A stretch of DNA of 64,000 bases from Azoarcus sp. PA01. GTDB taxonomy: Bacteria; Pseudomonadota; Gammaproteobacteria; Burkholderiales; Rhodocyclaceae. A program made the translations under genes and the position numbers. Below are positions 8,535-17,362 of the stretch, in pieces. Below the pieces are notes generated by a model. That model was not told the origin of the DNA, did not search any database, and saw only the letters and a list, made by a program, of their open reading frames with translations. The DNA lies in contig LARU01000002.1 in NCBI GenBank assembly GCA_001274695.2, forward strand, positions 1,860,001 through 1,924,000. Reading direction: 5' to 3'. The first letter of the stretch is position 1; every line of letters begins with the position of its first letter.

Positions 8535-9449
8535 TCAGGATGGCACGTATTGTTCCACACCCGGGCGGCCGTGCCAGAAACCGTTGCATGGCGCTTCGAC
8601 CATCCATTCGGCGCTGCGACGGAACGCTTCGTGCGGGTCGAGCTGCCCGTCGGCCGATTCGCGGAACAGTTCCAGCACCCGGATCGTATGCTCGCCCTGC
8701 GGACTCACGCGCACGACCTGCGCCGAATGCCGCACCGACGCGAGGTCGGCGAGCAGGTTATGCACGCGCGCCGATTGCGTCTGCACGCCGTTGAGCGTCA
8801 GGAACGGTTCGCCTTCGCGCGTGCGCAGCACCAGGCCGTCGCTCATGCCGAGGCAGCGGAATTCGCAGGTGTCCTTCTGCAGGTTGAAGTGGCGCGCGGT
8901 GAAGCAGCGCGCCGAATGCGCGAGCGGCAGGCGGCCCCACGCGAGCACTTCGGTCTCGATCTGCGGCGCGTCCGAAGCGAGCAGCTCGGCGAGCACCGCG
9001 CCGGACATTTCGGGCGGCGCGACCCAGCGCGTCGCGCCCGAGTCGGCCAGCAGGCCGAGCGTCGGCGGGTTGAAGATGTTCAGCGTCGGCCCGGCGATCC
9101 AGTCACGCCGGCCGGCACCGGCCAGCAGGTGCACCGCCGACATGTCGTTCGCCTCGACACGGAAATCGGCTTCGGCGACGATGCGGCGCAACGCCTTCAG
9201 GTCGGATTCCGATTCGATCAGCGACTGCGACGACAGCACGACTTCCTTGCCGGCCGCTCGCAGCATCGCGGCGACTTCGAACCAGTCGTCGAGGCGCAGC
9301 TCGTGGCGGCGCGAGCACACGGTCTCGCCGACATAGACGACGTCGGCCGGACTGTCGGCGACCTGCGCATAGAAGTCGAGCGTCGCCTGGCGCGACCAGT
9401 AATAAAGCAGAGGTCCGAGAGCGAGTTTCAGCGGGTTCATCGCGTTCAT
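8535..9449 (-). CDS. ubiV: O2-independent ubiquinone hydroxylation protein UbiV
   Basis: The protein has 304 residues in the U32 peptidase-like TIM-barrel family, beginning near MNPLKLALGPLLYYW, the standard UbiV start. Four cysteines that bind a [4Fe-4S] cluster in E. coli UbiV have counterparts here: one in GETVCSRRHE and three in ARCFTARHFNLQKDTCEFRC. UbiV works as a heterodimer with UbiU to hydroxylate the ubiquinone ring anaerobically. The ATG at 9447-9449 overlaps the ubiU stop (ATGA), arguing for translational coupling; in-frame ATGs at 9455 and 9440 are alternatives. Confidence 0.9.
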   Translation of the reverse strand: MNAMNPLKLALGPLLYYWSRQATLDFYAQVADSPADVVYVGETVCSRRHELRLDDWFEVAAMLRAAGKEVVLSSQSLIESESDLKALRRIVAEADFRVEANDMSAVHLLAGAGRRDWIAGPTLNIFNPPTLGLLADSGATRWVAPPEMSGAVLAELLASDAPQIETEVLAWGRLPLAHSARCFTARHFNLQKDTCEFRCLGMSDGLVLRTREGEPFLTLNGVQTQSARVHNLLADLASVRHSAQVVRVSPQGEHTIRVLELFRESADGQLDPHEAFRRSAEWMVEAPCNGFWHGRPGVEQYVPS

Positions 9450-10459
9450 TTCCATGGCCGGTAGTACGCGCCGAGCGTATGGCTGCGGCCTTCGGAGACT
9501 TTGTCGAGCTCGGCGATCCACGCCGGCTGGACGCGGAAGCTGTCCGCGTCGCGCATCACGCGGTCGAGCGCTTCGCGCCACACGCGCGTGACCTGCGCGA
9601 CGTAGGCGGGGCTTCGCTGGCGGCCTTCGATCTTGATCGCGCGAATGCCGGCGCGCGCGAGGTCGGGGAGCAGCTCGAGCGTGTTGAGGCTGGTCGGTTC
9701 CTCGATCGCGTAGTAGGTCTCGCCGTTCACGTCGAAGCGGCCTTTGCACAGCGTCGGGTAGCCGGCGCGTTCGCCGTCGTCGAAGCGGTCGATGAGAATG
9801 CCGTTGAGCCGCGTTTCCATCCCTTTCGGGGTCTGTTCCCAGCGCACGTGCTTGCCCGGCGAGCATGCGCCGTTGCAGTTCGGCGATTCGCCCGTCGCAT
9901 ACGCGGACAGCGCGCAGCGCCCTTCGACCATCACGCACAGCCCGCCGAAGCCGAACACTTCGATCTCGACGCCGGTATGCGCGATGACCTGCTCGACCTG
10001 CGCCAGCGACAGCACCCGCGGCAGCACTGCGCGCTGGATGCCGAAGCGTTCGGCGTAGAAGTTGACCGCTTCGTAGCTCGTCGCGGAACCCTGCACCGAC
10101 AGGTGCAGGCGCAGCTGCGGATGGGTTTTCTGCGCATACGCCATCAGCCCCGGGTCGGCGAGGATCACCGCGTCGATGCCCAGGTCGGCGGCGCGGTCGA
10201 TCGCCGCAGTCCACGCCGCCCAGTTGCTCGCCTGCGGATAGGTATTGAGCGCGAGCAGCACTTTGCGCCGGCGGTCGTGCGCGTAGCGCACGCCTTCGCG
10301 CATCGCGTTGGCGTCGAAATTGAGCCCCGTGAAGTTGCGCGCGTTGGTCGCGTCCTTGAAGCCGAGATAGACGCAATCGGCGCCGTGGTCGACGGCCGTC
10401 TTCAGCGCCGGCAGGCTTCCTGCCGGGCAGACGAGTTCTATTCTGGAATTGGAGGTCAT
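9446..10459 (-). CDS. ubiU: O2-independent ubiquinone hydroxylation protein UbiU
   Basis: The protein has 337 residues of the U32 peptidase-like family. The N-terminus IELVCPAGSLPALKTAVDHG is characteristic. The Fe-S ligands are the cysteines in VEGRCALS, ESPNCNGAC and TLCKGRF. It is the partner of UbiV for ring hydroxylation without oxygen; known homologues use prephenate as the hydroxyl source. It heads the operon ubiU-ubiV-ubiT. A class II FNR-type promoter sits directly upstream, matching the FNR control known for E. coli ubiUVT. The ATG at 10457-10459 is chosen by homology; no good ribosome site is visible. Confidence 0.9.
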   Translation of the reverse strand: MTSNSRIELVCPAGSLPALKTAVDHGADCVYLGFKDATNARNFTGLNFDANAMREGVRYAHDRRRKVLLALNTYPQASNWAAWTAAIDRAADLGIDAVILADPGLMAYAQKTHPQLRLHLSVQGSATSYEAVNFYAERFGIQRAVLPRVLSLAQVEQVIAHTGVEIEVFGFGGLCVMVEGRCALSAYATGESPNCNGACSPGKHVRWEQTPKGMETRLNGILIDRFDDGERAGYPTLCKGRFDVNGETYYAIEEPTSLNTLELLPDLARAGIRAIKIEGRQRSPAYVAQVTRVWREALDRVMRDADSFRVQPAWIAELDKVSEGRSHTLGAYYRPWK

Positions 10460-10487
10460 GGAGGGGGCTGGGGAAAAAAGCCTCGCA

Positions 10488-10529
10488 ACCATAGTGCGAC
10501 TCGCCCCGCACCGCGTTGACCGGGGTCAA
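10488..10529 (-). promoter_or_regulatory. FNR/CRP-type class II promoter of ubiUVT
   Basis: A perfect inverted repeat, TTGAC-CGGG-GTCAA, occupies 10516-10529 and differs from the FNR consensus TTGAT-N4-ATCAA only by the symmetrical T/A to C/G change. On the minus strand a -10 hexamer TATGGT lies at 10493-10488. If transcription starts at 10481 the box is centred at exactly -41.5 and the hexamer at -12 to -7, the geometry of class II FNR activation. The 5' leader to the ubiU ATG would be about 22 nt. Confidence 0.72.
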
Positions 10530-10574
10530 GGGCGCGGCCGGCTGGCCGGCTATAAATCCGGCGATCAAATAGAG

Positions 10575-10658
10575 CCGTTCGCCCGGAGCTTGTCGAAGGG
10601 CGATAGCGGGGCTTCGACACGCCTGTCCTGAGCTTGTCGAAGGGCTCAGCCCGAACGG
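10575..10658. repeat. Intergenic palindromic repeat with the GAGCTTGTCGAAG core
   Basis: The 16-mer GAGCTTGTCGAAGGGC occurs twice in the same orientation (10586-10601 and 10630-10645). An inverted CTTCGACA (10612-10619) lies between them, and the whole is bounded by CCGTTCG / CGAACGG (10575-10581, 10652-10658). This CTTCGACAAGCTCAG family of dispersed intergenic repeats is common in many proteobacterial genomes. It lies between the tupA stop and the ubiU promoter and could fold as RNA or act as a REP-like element. Confidence 0.7.
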
Positions 10659-10731
10659 TATCTGGCTGCCGGTTCAATAAAGCTGCCGGGAAGGGGCGCC
10701 GGGGCCCGCGGTGCCCGTCGCCCCGCGAGGA

Positions 10732-11550
10732 TCACTTCGCGGCGTTCGGGAAGAACAGCTGCTCGCCGTCGATCTTGTACGCGGCGATCGCCTGCTGGCC
10801 GGCCGGCGAGACGATCCAGTCGATGAACTGCTGGCCGAGCTCGCGCTTGACGTGCGGGTGCTTCGCCGGATTCACGAGCATCACGCCGTACTGGTTGAAG
10901 AGGCGCTGGTCGCCTTCGACGGCGATCGCGAGATCCTGGCGGTTCCTGAACGACAGCCACGTGCCGCGGTCGGCGAGGAGGTACGCGCCGAGCGACGCCG
11001 CCATGTTCAGCGCCGGCCCCATCCCCGAGCCCGAGTCGCGGTACCACGGCCCTTTCGCCTGCTCGAGGTCGATGCCGGCGAGCTTCCACAGTCGCAGTTC
11101 GGCCGCGTGCGTGCCGCTCTTGTCGCCGCGCGACACGAACGGCGCCTGCGCGGTCTCGATCTTCTTCAGCGCGGCGACGATGTCGTGCGCGCCGGCGACC
11201 TGCGCCGGATCGCTTTTCGGCCCGACGAGGACGAAGTCGTTGTACATGACGTCGTGGCGCCCGATGCCGTGGCCTTCGGCGACGAATTTCTCCTCGGCGG
11301 CGCGGTCATGCACGAACACGACGTCCGCATCGCCGCGCCGCGCCGTGTCGAGCGCCTGCCCGGTGCCGAGCGCGACGACGCGCACCTCGATGCCCGACTG
11401 CTGCTCGAACGCCGGCAGGATATGGCCGAACAGGCCCGACTGCTCGGTCGAGGTCGTCGACGCGACGATGATGAACCGGTCGCCGGCGTGCGCGGCGAGG
11501 CCGAGCATGCAGGCGAAAGCGGCCAGCAGGAAGCGAAACAGAGCTGCCAT
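10732..11550 (-). CDS. tupA: Tungstate ABC transporter substrate-binding protein TupA
   Basis: The 272-residue precursor has a signal peptide at 1-22 (cleavage after AHA). The oxyanion-binding start is ASTTSTEQSGLFGHILPAF; TTST followed by SGLF is typical of TupA rather than ModA or WtpA. Other family segments are VVALGTGQALDTARRGDADV, 'VSRGDKSGTHAAELRLWK' and 'QQFIDWIVSPAGQQAI'. It would capture tungstate in the periplasm for tungsten enzymes such as aldehyde oxidoreductase. Unusually, no tupB/tupC permease or ATPase gene adjoins it, so the rest of the transporter must be elsewhere. A GGAG site precedes the ATG. A regulator is encoded divergently. Confidence 0.85.
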   Translation of the reverse strand: MAALFRFLLAAFACMLGLAAHAGDRFIIVASTTSTEQSGLFGHILPAFEQQSGIEVRVVALGTGQALDTARRGDADVVFVHDRAAEEKFVAEGHGIGRHDVMYNDFVLVGPKSDPAQVAGAHDIVAALKKIETAQAPFVSRGDKSGTHAAELRLWKLAGIDLEQAKGPWYRDSGSGMGPALNMAASLGAYLLADRGTWLSFRNRQDLAIAVEGDQRLFNQYGVMLVNPAKHPHVKRELGQQFIDWIVSPAGQQAIAAYKIDGEQLFFPNAAK

Positions 11551-11902
11551 GAAGAATCTCCGTGAAAAGAAATGCCGGTCAAAGCCCGAAATCGCGCGCC
11601 AAACAGCGCGCATCTGCACGGTGTTGTACCAAAGCTGCAGCGAGCCGGCCAGCGCGATGCGAAGGTGCGCACTGCCACTTCGGCAAATTCATGCATAAGT
11701 ACAACGGCATCGCCGGCGCGATTTCTCGCTGCATTTCGCCGGCCTGGCGGCGGCCTCCGGTTGCGGCCCGGTAACGGATTCTCCGCTCTGGCAAAAATGA
11801 CTGTTGCTTCTTGTCGGGGGTGAAAGTGTTGACCCGGCGAGCACGGCCTTTGCGCGGGCGCGGCGTGAAAGTCGCCGCAGCGTTTTCGGGTAAGCTTTTC
11901 CG
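11551..11902. other. Divergent intergenic region between tupA and the regulator
   Basis: This 352 bp stretch must carry promoters in both directions. I find no ModE-type Mo-box and no clear -35/-10 pair. A short hairpin CGCGC-GCCAAACA-GCGCG lies near 11593-11610, and a CCGGCG/CGCCGG pair frames two ATTTC repeats around 11711-11743. These may be operator parts, but that is not demonstrable from the sequence alone. Confidence 0.4.
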
Positions 11903-13003
11903 ATGAGCGTGAAACTCGAATACCGTTTCGTCGCCGGCGTGGCCGCGGCGCCGGACGTCGTCCTGCAGCTGCAGAATCCGCTGCTGGCGATGCTCGACGC
12001 GATCCGCGTGCAAGGATCGATCGGCAAGGCGGCGACGCAGCTCGGGCTGTCATACCGTCACCTGTGGGGCGAGCTGAAGAAGCACGAGGGGATTTTCGGC
12101 CAGGCGCTGCTCGCCAGCGGCCAGGGCCGGGCGGCGCGCCTGTCGGCGTTCGGCGAACGCCTGCTGTGGGCGGAAAAGCGCATCCTCGCGCGCCTGCTGC
12201 CGCAGGCCGAGAGCCTCGCCGGCCAGCTCGACCGCGAACTGTTGCTGGCCGTCGATCCGGGGCTGGCGCTGCTGCCGGCCTGCGCGAGCCACGACCTGCT
12301 GTTCGGCGTGCTGCGGGAGTCGCTGCTGCGCGGCGCGCGCGTGCTGCTCGATGTCGAATATGTCGGCAGCACGCGCGCGCTCGAACGCCTCAATGCCGGT
12401 CTGTGCACCGTCGCAGGGATCCACCTGCCGCTCGATGACGAGCGGCTGTGCCGACGCGGCTCGCGGATCCACCTCGCCCTCGGGCGCGAACTGCGGCTCG
12501 GCACGCACAAGATGATCCGCTTCGCCCGCCGCGAACAGGGGCTGATCGTCGCGCCCGGCAACCCGCTCGGGCTGATTTCGCTGAACGACCTCGCCAGAGC
12601 CGGCGTGGTGTTCGTCAATCGCCTGCAGGGGTGCGGCACGCGGCTGATGTTCGACGAACTGCTCGCACGCGCCAACGTGTCACCGACGGCAGTCGCCGGC
12701 TACGACACCGAGGAGCCGACCCATCTGTCGGTCGCGGCGAACGTCGCAGCTGGCCGCGCGAGCTGCGGCTTCGGTCTGCGCGCCGCGGCCGCGCGCTTCG
12801 GCCTCGATTTCGTGCCGCTCGCGCACGAACAGTATTTCCTCGTATGCCTCAAGGACGCGCTCGACACGACGGCAATGGAGGCGGTCATCGGCGTGTTGCG
12901 CAGCGCGGATTTTCGGCAGCTGGCCGGGACGGTGCCCGGTTATGACGCCGAAGCCGCGGGCGAGATCGTGTCGCTGCGGCGTACGCTGCCCTGGTACAAG
13001 TAG
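11903..13003 (+). CDS. ModE-type HTH regulator with periplasmic-binding-like domain
   Basis: The protein has 366 residues. Residues 20-115 form a LysR/ModE-like winged helix ('LLAMLDAIRVQGSIGKAATQ' then LGLSYRHLWGELKK). Residues 130-355 resemble a type II periplasmic-binding fold used as a cytoplasmic sensor: 'AGLCTVAGIHLPLDD', 'NRLQGCGTRLMFDELL', 'YDTEEPTHLSVAANVAAGRA'. Proteins of this architecture sit beside molybdate or tungstate uptake genes and are thought to sense the oxyanion. Its divergent position to tupA supports a tungstate or molybdate regulator; the ligand is inferred. It converges with hcrB. Confidence 0.8.
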   Translation: MSVKLEYRFVAGVAAAPDVVLQLQNPLLAMLDAIRVQGSIGKAATQLGLSYRHLWGELKKHEGIFGQALLASGQGRAARLSAFGERLLWAEKRILARLLPQAESLAGQLDRELLLAVDPGLALLPACASHDLLFGVLRESLLRGARVLLDVEYVGSTRALERLNAGLCTVAGIHLPLDDERLCRRGSRIHLALGRELRLGTHKMIRFARREQGLIVAPGNPLGLISLNDLARAGVVFVNRLQGCGTRLMFDELLARANVSPTAVAGYDTEEPTHLSVAANVAAGRASCGFGLRAAAARFGLDFVPLAHEQYFLVCLKDALDTTAMEAVIGVLRSADFRQLAGTVPGYDAEAAGEIVSLRRTLPWYK

Positions 13004-13044
13004 CGCGGCAGGCGCGGCCCGTGCCGCATCGCGGCCGCGCCGAT

Positions 13045-13078
13045 GCCCGCCGCTCCCCGCGGGGCTACGCCGGCGGGC
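13045..13078. terminator. GC-rich hairpin between convergent genes
   Basis: An 8 bp inverted repeat GCCCGCCG (13045-13052) / CGGCGGGC (13071-13078) encloses a further CCCCGCGGGG. It lies between the stop codons of the regulator and hcrB, where a bidirectional terminator would be expected. It lacks a T-tract on either side, so intrinsic termination is uncertain. Confidence 0.3.
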
Positions 13079-13117
13079 AGCTCGTCCGCCTTGCCGCGAC
13101 GATTTCGCCGCGAGTCG

Positions 13118-14107
13118 TCAGCGTTGCGTCGCTTCGTGCCACAGCCTGCCCACGAGCCGCTTCGCGAGCACCGGTGTTGCGCGGCGGCGGTACGGCACGC
13201 TGACCGTCGTCGTTTCCATCGGCTGGATCGTGCGCTTGAGCTGGCGTTCGATCGTCGCGAGCGCGGCGTCGTCGAGCGGTTGCCCGGCGAGCGCGTCGAG
13301 GCCGCCGACGAGTTCGGGCCGTGACGACACGCCGGTGCAGGCGAGGCGCAGCTCGCCGATCGCGTCGCCGTCGCGGCGCAGCGCCACCGCGACGCCCGCG
13401 AGCGGGAAGTCGATCGCGCCGCGCACGCGCAGCTTTTCGTAGCCGCTGAGCCGGCCGGCGACGAGCGGCACCGTGACGGCGAACAGCAGCTCGTCGGCTC
13501 CCAGCGCGAGCCAGCGCATGCCGTCATCGACGTAGAGTTCGGCGAGCGGCAGGCGCCGGATCCCGTGCGGGCCGAGGAGCTCGACTTCGGCGGCGAGCGC
13601 GAGCAGCGCCGGCGCGATATCGCCACTGAAAGCGGCGTAGCAGCGGCTCGACTTCGGCGCGACGCGGCAAGTGTCGCCGGCGAGCTTCATGCAGTAGTCG
13701 TTGCCCTGGCGCCAGCTCTCGCTCTGGTTGAAGTACTGACAGCGCGTTTCGAGGCACAGGTTGCCGCCGAGCGTCGCCGCGGTGCGGTGCGTCGGTCCGG
13801 CGACGCCGAGCGCCGCCTGTGCGAGGGCCGGCAGACTCGCGCGTACCGTCGGGTCGGCGGCGAGCGCCGCGAGCGTAACGCCGGCGCCGATGCGCAGCGC
13901 TTCGCCCTGCTGCTGCAGCGCGCGCATCTCCCCGACGTTGCCGAGGTCGATGACGACATCGGCACTGACGAGGCCGCGCCGCATGTTCGGCACCAGGTCG
14001 GTGCCGCCGGCGATGAAGCGGCTCGCCGGATGTTCGCCGCGCAGGCGAACTGCGTCGGCGGCGCTCGCCGGACGCAATACACTGAAATCGGACAGGGCGC
14101 CCATCAT
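13118..14107 (-). CDS. hcrB: 4-hydroxybenzoyl-CoA reductase, FAD / [4Fe-4S] subunit
   Basis: The protein has 329 residues with the FAD-binding fold of the xanthine oxidase family ('[15 protein letters not shown]', [18 protein letters not shown]). Between these and the C-terminal CO-dehydrogenase flavoprotein domain lies the insertion that distinguishes 4-hydroxybenzoyl-CoA reductase: a loop with cysteines in [18 protein letters not shown] and SSRCYAAF that holds an extra [4Fe-4S] cluster. The enzyme removes the para-hydroxyl from 4-hydroxybenzoyl-CoA to give benzoyl-CoA, using reduced ferredoxin, in the cytoplasm. Its ATG overlaps the hcrA stop (ATGA). It is the last gene of hcrC-hcrA-hcrB. 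Confidence 0.93.
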   Translation of the reverse strand: MMGALSDFSVLRPASAADAVRLRGEHPASRFIAGGTDLVPNMRRGLVSADVVIDLGNVGEMRALQQQGEALRIGAGVTLAALAADPTVRASLPALAQAALGVAGPTHRTAATLGGNLCLETRCQYFNQSESWRQGNDYCMKLAGDTCRVAPKSSRCYAAFSGDIAPALLALAAEVELLGPHGIRRLPLAELYVDDGMRWLALGADELLFAVTVPLVAGRLSGYEKLRVRGAIDFPLAGVAVALRRDGDAIGELRLACTGVSSRPELVGGLDALAGQPLDDAALATIERQLKRTIQPMETTTVSVPYRRRATPVLAKRLVGRLWHEATQR

Positions 14108-16488
14108 GCTTCTCCTTTTGCAGCGGCCGGCGCGTGGGCGCCGGGGCGGGGTTTCCGGTGGAGCGCGTCGAACACGCGGTCCGGCGTGAAGGGCGTCGCG
14201 CGCAGGCGGCTGCCGGTTGCATCCTCGATCGCGGCGGCGATCGCGGACATCACGCCGGCGAGCGGACCTTCGCTCGCTTCCTTCGCGCCGAACGGGCCGT
14301 TCGGGTCGAGGCTCTCGACGATATGCACTTCGATGTCCGGCGATTCGATGATCGTCGGCACGCGATAATCGAGCAGGCTGACCGCCTTGTGGCGACCGTT
14401 CTCGTAGACGGTTTCCTCGGAGATCGCCTGTCCCATGCCCATCCAGATCGCGCCCTGGACCTGTCCTTCGACCGACATCGGGTTGATCGCGAAGCCGCAG
14501 TCGATCGCCGACCAGACCTTGTCCACGGTCACCGTGCCGAGGTCGGTGTCGACGCTGACTTCGACGGCCTGCGCCGCGTACGAGAAACCCATCGTCGAAC
14601 CGACCGCGCCGCCGCGCTGCTTGCCGCCCTGGAACTCGGGCGGGCACGTGAACGTGCCTTTGACGGTCAGCATGCCGACCTCGACGAGCGCTTCCTCGAC
14701 GACGTCGTGGAACGCGATGTGGCGCGACGCATCGCCGACGACTGCGGCCGCTTCGCCGAGCCAGTCGACGTGGGCTTCGGCAACCTGCAGGCGCTTCGCC
14801 GCCGCGGCGACGAGCACGCGCTTGAGATTGCGCGCCGCGTCCGCTGCAGCGTTGCCGACCATGAAAGTCACGCGCGACGAATACGAGCCGTTGTCCTTCG
14901 GCGTCAGCGCCGAGTCGGTCGCGATGAGACGCAGGCGGCGGTATTCGACGCCGAGGATTTCGGCGACGACCTGAGTGATGATCGTCGACGAGCCTTGCCC
15001 GATGTCGGATGCGCCGGTCAGGATCGTGATGCCGGCGTCGAAATCGACGCGCAGCGCGATCGTCGCGTGCGGCTGGCCGGTGAAATGCACCGGCTTGGCT
15101 GAGCCGCTGACGAAGTGCGAGCAGGCGATGCCGATGCCGCGCTTGATCGGTCCGTCGCTGTCGGCTTTGAGCCGCGCTGCGCGCTCGCGCCAGCCGCTTG
15201 CCTGCTCGACCCAGTCGAGGCATTCGGGCAGGCCATAGCTCATCACTTTCAGCCCGTTGATCGTGTCGGTCGGCGCTTTCAGCAGGTTCTTGCGGCGCAC
15301 CGCGAACGCGTCGAGGCCGAGTTCGGCCGCCATCATGTCGAGCAGCGATTCGAACGCGAAACGGATGTTGACCGTGCCGTGGCCGCGCATCGCGCCGCAT
15401 GGCGGGGTGTTCGTATAGACGCGATAGCCGTCGTACTTGACCGCACGAAGATCGTAGAGGCCGTTCAGCAATGCGCCGGCGTACAGGATCGTCACCAGCC
15501 CGTAGCCGCCATACGCGCCACCGCGCTGCACGACTTCCGCCGCGCACGCGGTCATGCGCCCGTCGCGCGTGAGGCCGAGCTTCATGCGGACGTGCGTCTG
15601 CGGCCGACCGCGGTGCGTCAGGAACGCTTCCTCGCGCGTCTGCAGCAGGCGCACGGTGCCGTGCGCTGCGCGCGCGAGCAGCCCGGCGATGATCTCGAAG
15701 TTCAGCGTCTCGACGCGGTGGCCGAAGCCGCCGCCGACGAACGGCTTGATGACGCGGATATAGGCCGCGTCGAGCTTCATGCAGCGCGCGAGCGATTCAT
15801 GCACGTAGTACGGCACCTGCGTGACTGACCACAGCGTCAGGTGCCCGCGCTCGTTGTCCCACGCTGCGAGCGCGGCATTCGGCTCCATCATCGCGTGGTG
15901 GATTTCGGCGCACTCGAAGACTTCCTCGCGGATCAGGTCGGCCGTCGCGAAACCGGCGGCAGTGTCGCCGAACTCGTTATGCACTTCGCGCTCGATGTTG
16001 CCTTTCTTGTTGTCGTGCAGCAGCACCGCATCGGCCTCGCGCGCATCAGCCGCGGCGAAATACGCCGGCAGCTCGCGCACTTTCAGCCGGATCAGCGCGA
16101 GCGCGGCGTCGGTGGTCGCCTCGTCGACCGCGGCGACCGCGGCGAGCGGCTCGCCGACATAGCGGATGCGCCCGCGTGCGAGCGGGAATTCGTTCTGCGC
16201 GATCGGGATCACGCCGTAAGGCGTGTCGCAGTCGTCACCGGTGACGATGCCGCGCACGCCAGGCAGCTTCAGCGCTTCGCTGATGTCGACTTCGAGCAGC
16301 TCGGCATGCGCGTACGGGCTGCGCAGGATCTTGCCGACCAGCGCGCCCTGGGCCGGCAGATCGGCCGTGTAACGTGCCGTGCCGGTGACTTTCTCGATGC
16401 CGTCGATGAGCGGCAGGCGGGCGCCGACGCCGCGCGGCGCCCCGTTGGCCGCGCCGAGCTTGCGCAGTTCGCGGTCGGGCGCGTTCAT
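14104..16488 (-). CDS. hcrA: 4-hydroxybenzoyl-CoA reductase, molybdenum subunit
   Basis: The protein has 794 residues and the two-part molybdenum-binding architecture of the xanthine oxidase family. The N-terminal ald/xan hammerhead domain covers roughly 35-140 ([20 protein letters not shown]). The molybdopterin-binding domain follows: '[13 protein letters not shown]', '[20 protein letters not shown]', [13 protein letters not shown], and '[15 protein letters not shown]', which holds the active-site region. It is the catalytic subunit that reductively dehydroxylates 4-hydroxybenzoyl-CoA. The ATG at 16486-16488 overlaps the hcrC stop, so C, A and B are coupled. The last 15 residues are an alanine-rich tail. 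Other hydroxylating members of the family are possible but the HcrB loop argues for HcrA. Confidence 0.93.
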   Translation of the reverse strand: MNAPDRELRKLGAANGAPRGVGARLPLIDGIEKVTGTARYTADLPAQGALVGKILRSPYAHAELLEVDISEALKLPGVRGIVTGDDCDTPYGVIPIAQNEFPLARGRIRYVGEPLAAVAAVDEATTDAALALIRLKVRELPAYFAAADAREADAVLLHDNKKGNIEREVHNEFGDTAAGFATADLIREEVFECAEIHHAMMEPNAALAAWDNERGHLTLWSVTQVPYYVHESLARCMKLDAAYIRVIKPFVGGGFGHRVETLNFEIIAGLLARAAHGTVRLLQTREEAFLTHRGRPQTHVRMKLGLTRDGRMTACAAEVVQRGGAYGGYGLVTILYAGALLNGLYDLRAVKYDGYRVYTNTPPCGAMRGHGTVNIRFAFESLLDMMAAELGLDAFAVRRKNLLKAPTDTINGLKVMSYGLPECLDWVEQASGWRERAARLKADSDGPIKRGIGIACSHFVSGSAKPVHFTGQPHATIALRVDFDAGITILTGASDIGQGSSTIITQVVAEILGVEYRRLRLIATDSALTPKDNGSYSSRVTFMVGNAAADAARNLKRVLVAAAAKRLQVAEAHVDWLGEAAAVVGDASRHIAFHDVVEEALVEVGMLTVKGTFTCPPEFQGGKQRGGAVGSTMGFSYAAQAVEVSVDTDLGTVTVDKVWSAIDCGFAINPMSVEGQVQGAIWMGMGQAISEETVYENGRHKAVSLLDYRVPTIIESPDIEVHIVESLDPNGPFGAKEASEGPLAGVMSAIAAAIEDATGSRLRATPFTPDRVFDALHRKPRPGAHAPAAAKGEA

Positions 16489-16961
16489 GCCGGCACCTCG
16501 CTGGCGCAGGCGGCCGCTTCGACCGAATCGATGATCTTCACGTAGCCGGTGCAGCGGCACAGGTTGCCGGCGAGCGCCGCGCGGATCGCGTCGCGCGACG
16601 GCTGCGGAGTACGGCGCAACAGTGCTTCGGCCGCCATGATCATGCCCGGCGTGCAAAAGCCGCACTGGCTGCCGAGGTGCTCGTGGAACGCGCGCTGCAG
16701 GCGCGACAGCTTGCCTTCGTGGCTGAGCCCTTCGATCGTCTCGATCGAGCGCCCGGCCACAGAGTGCGCGAGCGTGCAGCACGCAAGCCGCGGCTCGCCG
16801 TCGATGAGCACCGTACACGCGCCGCACTCGCCGCCGTCGCAGCCTTGCTTCGTGCCGGTCAGGCCGAGCGTGTCGCGCAGATAATCGATCAGCAACGCAT
16901 TCCCGGCCACTGCGTCCTCGCGCGGCCGGCCATTCACCGAAAGTATCAGCAGAGTCTTCAT
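16485..16961 (-). CDS. hcrC: 4-hydroxybenzoyl-CoA reductase, 2x[2Fe-2S] subunit
   Basis: The protein has 158 residues. The N-terminal plant-type ferredoxin domain binds one cluster through [15 protein letters not shown] and ACCTL. The C-terminal helical domain binds the second through QCGFCTPGM and LCRCTGY. It carries electrons within the HcrCAB complex from ferredoxin to the molybdenum site. It is the promoter-proximal gene of the operon, preceded by a strong AAGGAGG site 5 bp before the ATG. A perfect 16 bp palindrome lies 61 bp upstream of the start codon and is probably the control site of the operon. Confidence 0.93.
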   Translation of the reverse strand: MKTLLILSVNGRPREDAVAGNALLIDYLRDTLGLTGTKQGCDGGECGACTVLIDGEPRLACCTLAHSVAGRSIETIEGLSHEGKLSRLQRAFHEHLGSQCGFCTPGMIMAAEALLRRTPQPSRDAIRAALAGNLCRCTGYVKIIDSVEAAACASEVPA

Positions 16962-17021
16962 GTCGCCTCCTTGGGCGAACCGTCGCGAGCGCAGGTGCGA
17001 TTCTCGCCGGTCCGGCATCAA

Positions 17022-17037
17022 TGTTTGATATCAAACA
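17022..17037. promoter_or_regulatory. Palindromic operator upstream of hcrCAB
   Basis: TGTTTGATATCAAACA is a perfect 16 bp palindrome, conspicuous in this GC-rich DNA. On the minus strand it is followed directly by TTGATG. The same half-sites, TGTTTGA and TCAAACA with two bases between, recur at 60102-60117 in front of the EamA transporter, again followed by TTGATG two bases later. The symmetry suits a MarR-, TetR- or IclR-type dimer. The zero-to-two base centre does not suit FNR/CRP. Confidence 0.7.
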
Positions 17038-17362
17038 ATTTAACGTGAAGCGATGCTAGCACCGTTGGAGGCGACCGAAAATATGAAGCGCAAAGCAGCG
17101 GTCGGTCGCGAAGCAGGCAACGAAATCCCATGATTTTCAAGGGATTCGACGCGCGGAGACGAACGTTCGGCGTGCTCGGGCTGCAACCGACAGGCGGAGT
17201 TTGTGCGCTCGCCTGAAAGGCGCGCTGCAACTGGCGCAACTTTTTTGCAGGCATCTTGCCCGACTGGTCGGGACGCGCGTGCAGTCAGGGGACGGGCGCG
17301 ATTTGACCTCGCCCAAGCCGGCGTCAACAATGGCCGGCATCGAAACCCGGAGAGCCCGTGCG
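17038..17362. other. Intergenic region between hcrC operator and asparaginase gene
   Basis: About 325 bp without a supportable gene. It must hold the divergent promoters for hcrCAB and the asparaginase. The only structure I note is AATCCC / GGGATT flanking a short AT-rich loop near 17123-17146. No convincing -35/-10 pair or RNA gene was recognised. Confidence 0.4.

Noticed and set aside
11551..11902. ModE Mo-box or tungstate operator before tupA
   Set aside because: No ATCG...TATATA-type palindrome or other clear dimer site was found.
17101..17160. tRNA-like or small RNA gene around the AATCCC/GGGATT repeat
   Set aside because: No cloverleaf, T-loop GTTCGA or terminator follows; the repeat is only 6 bp.
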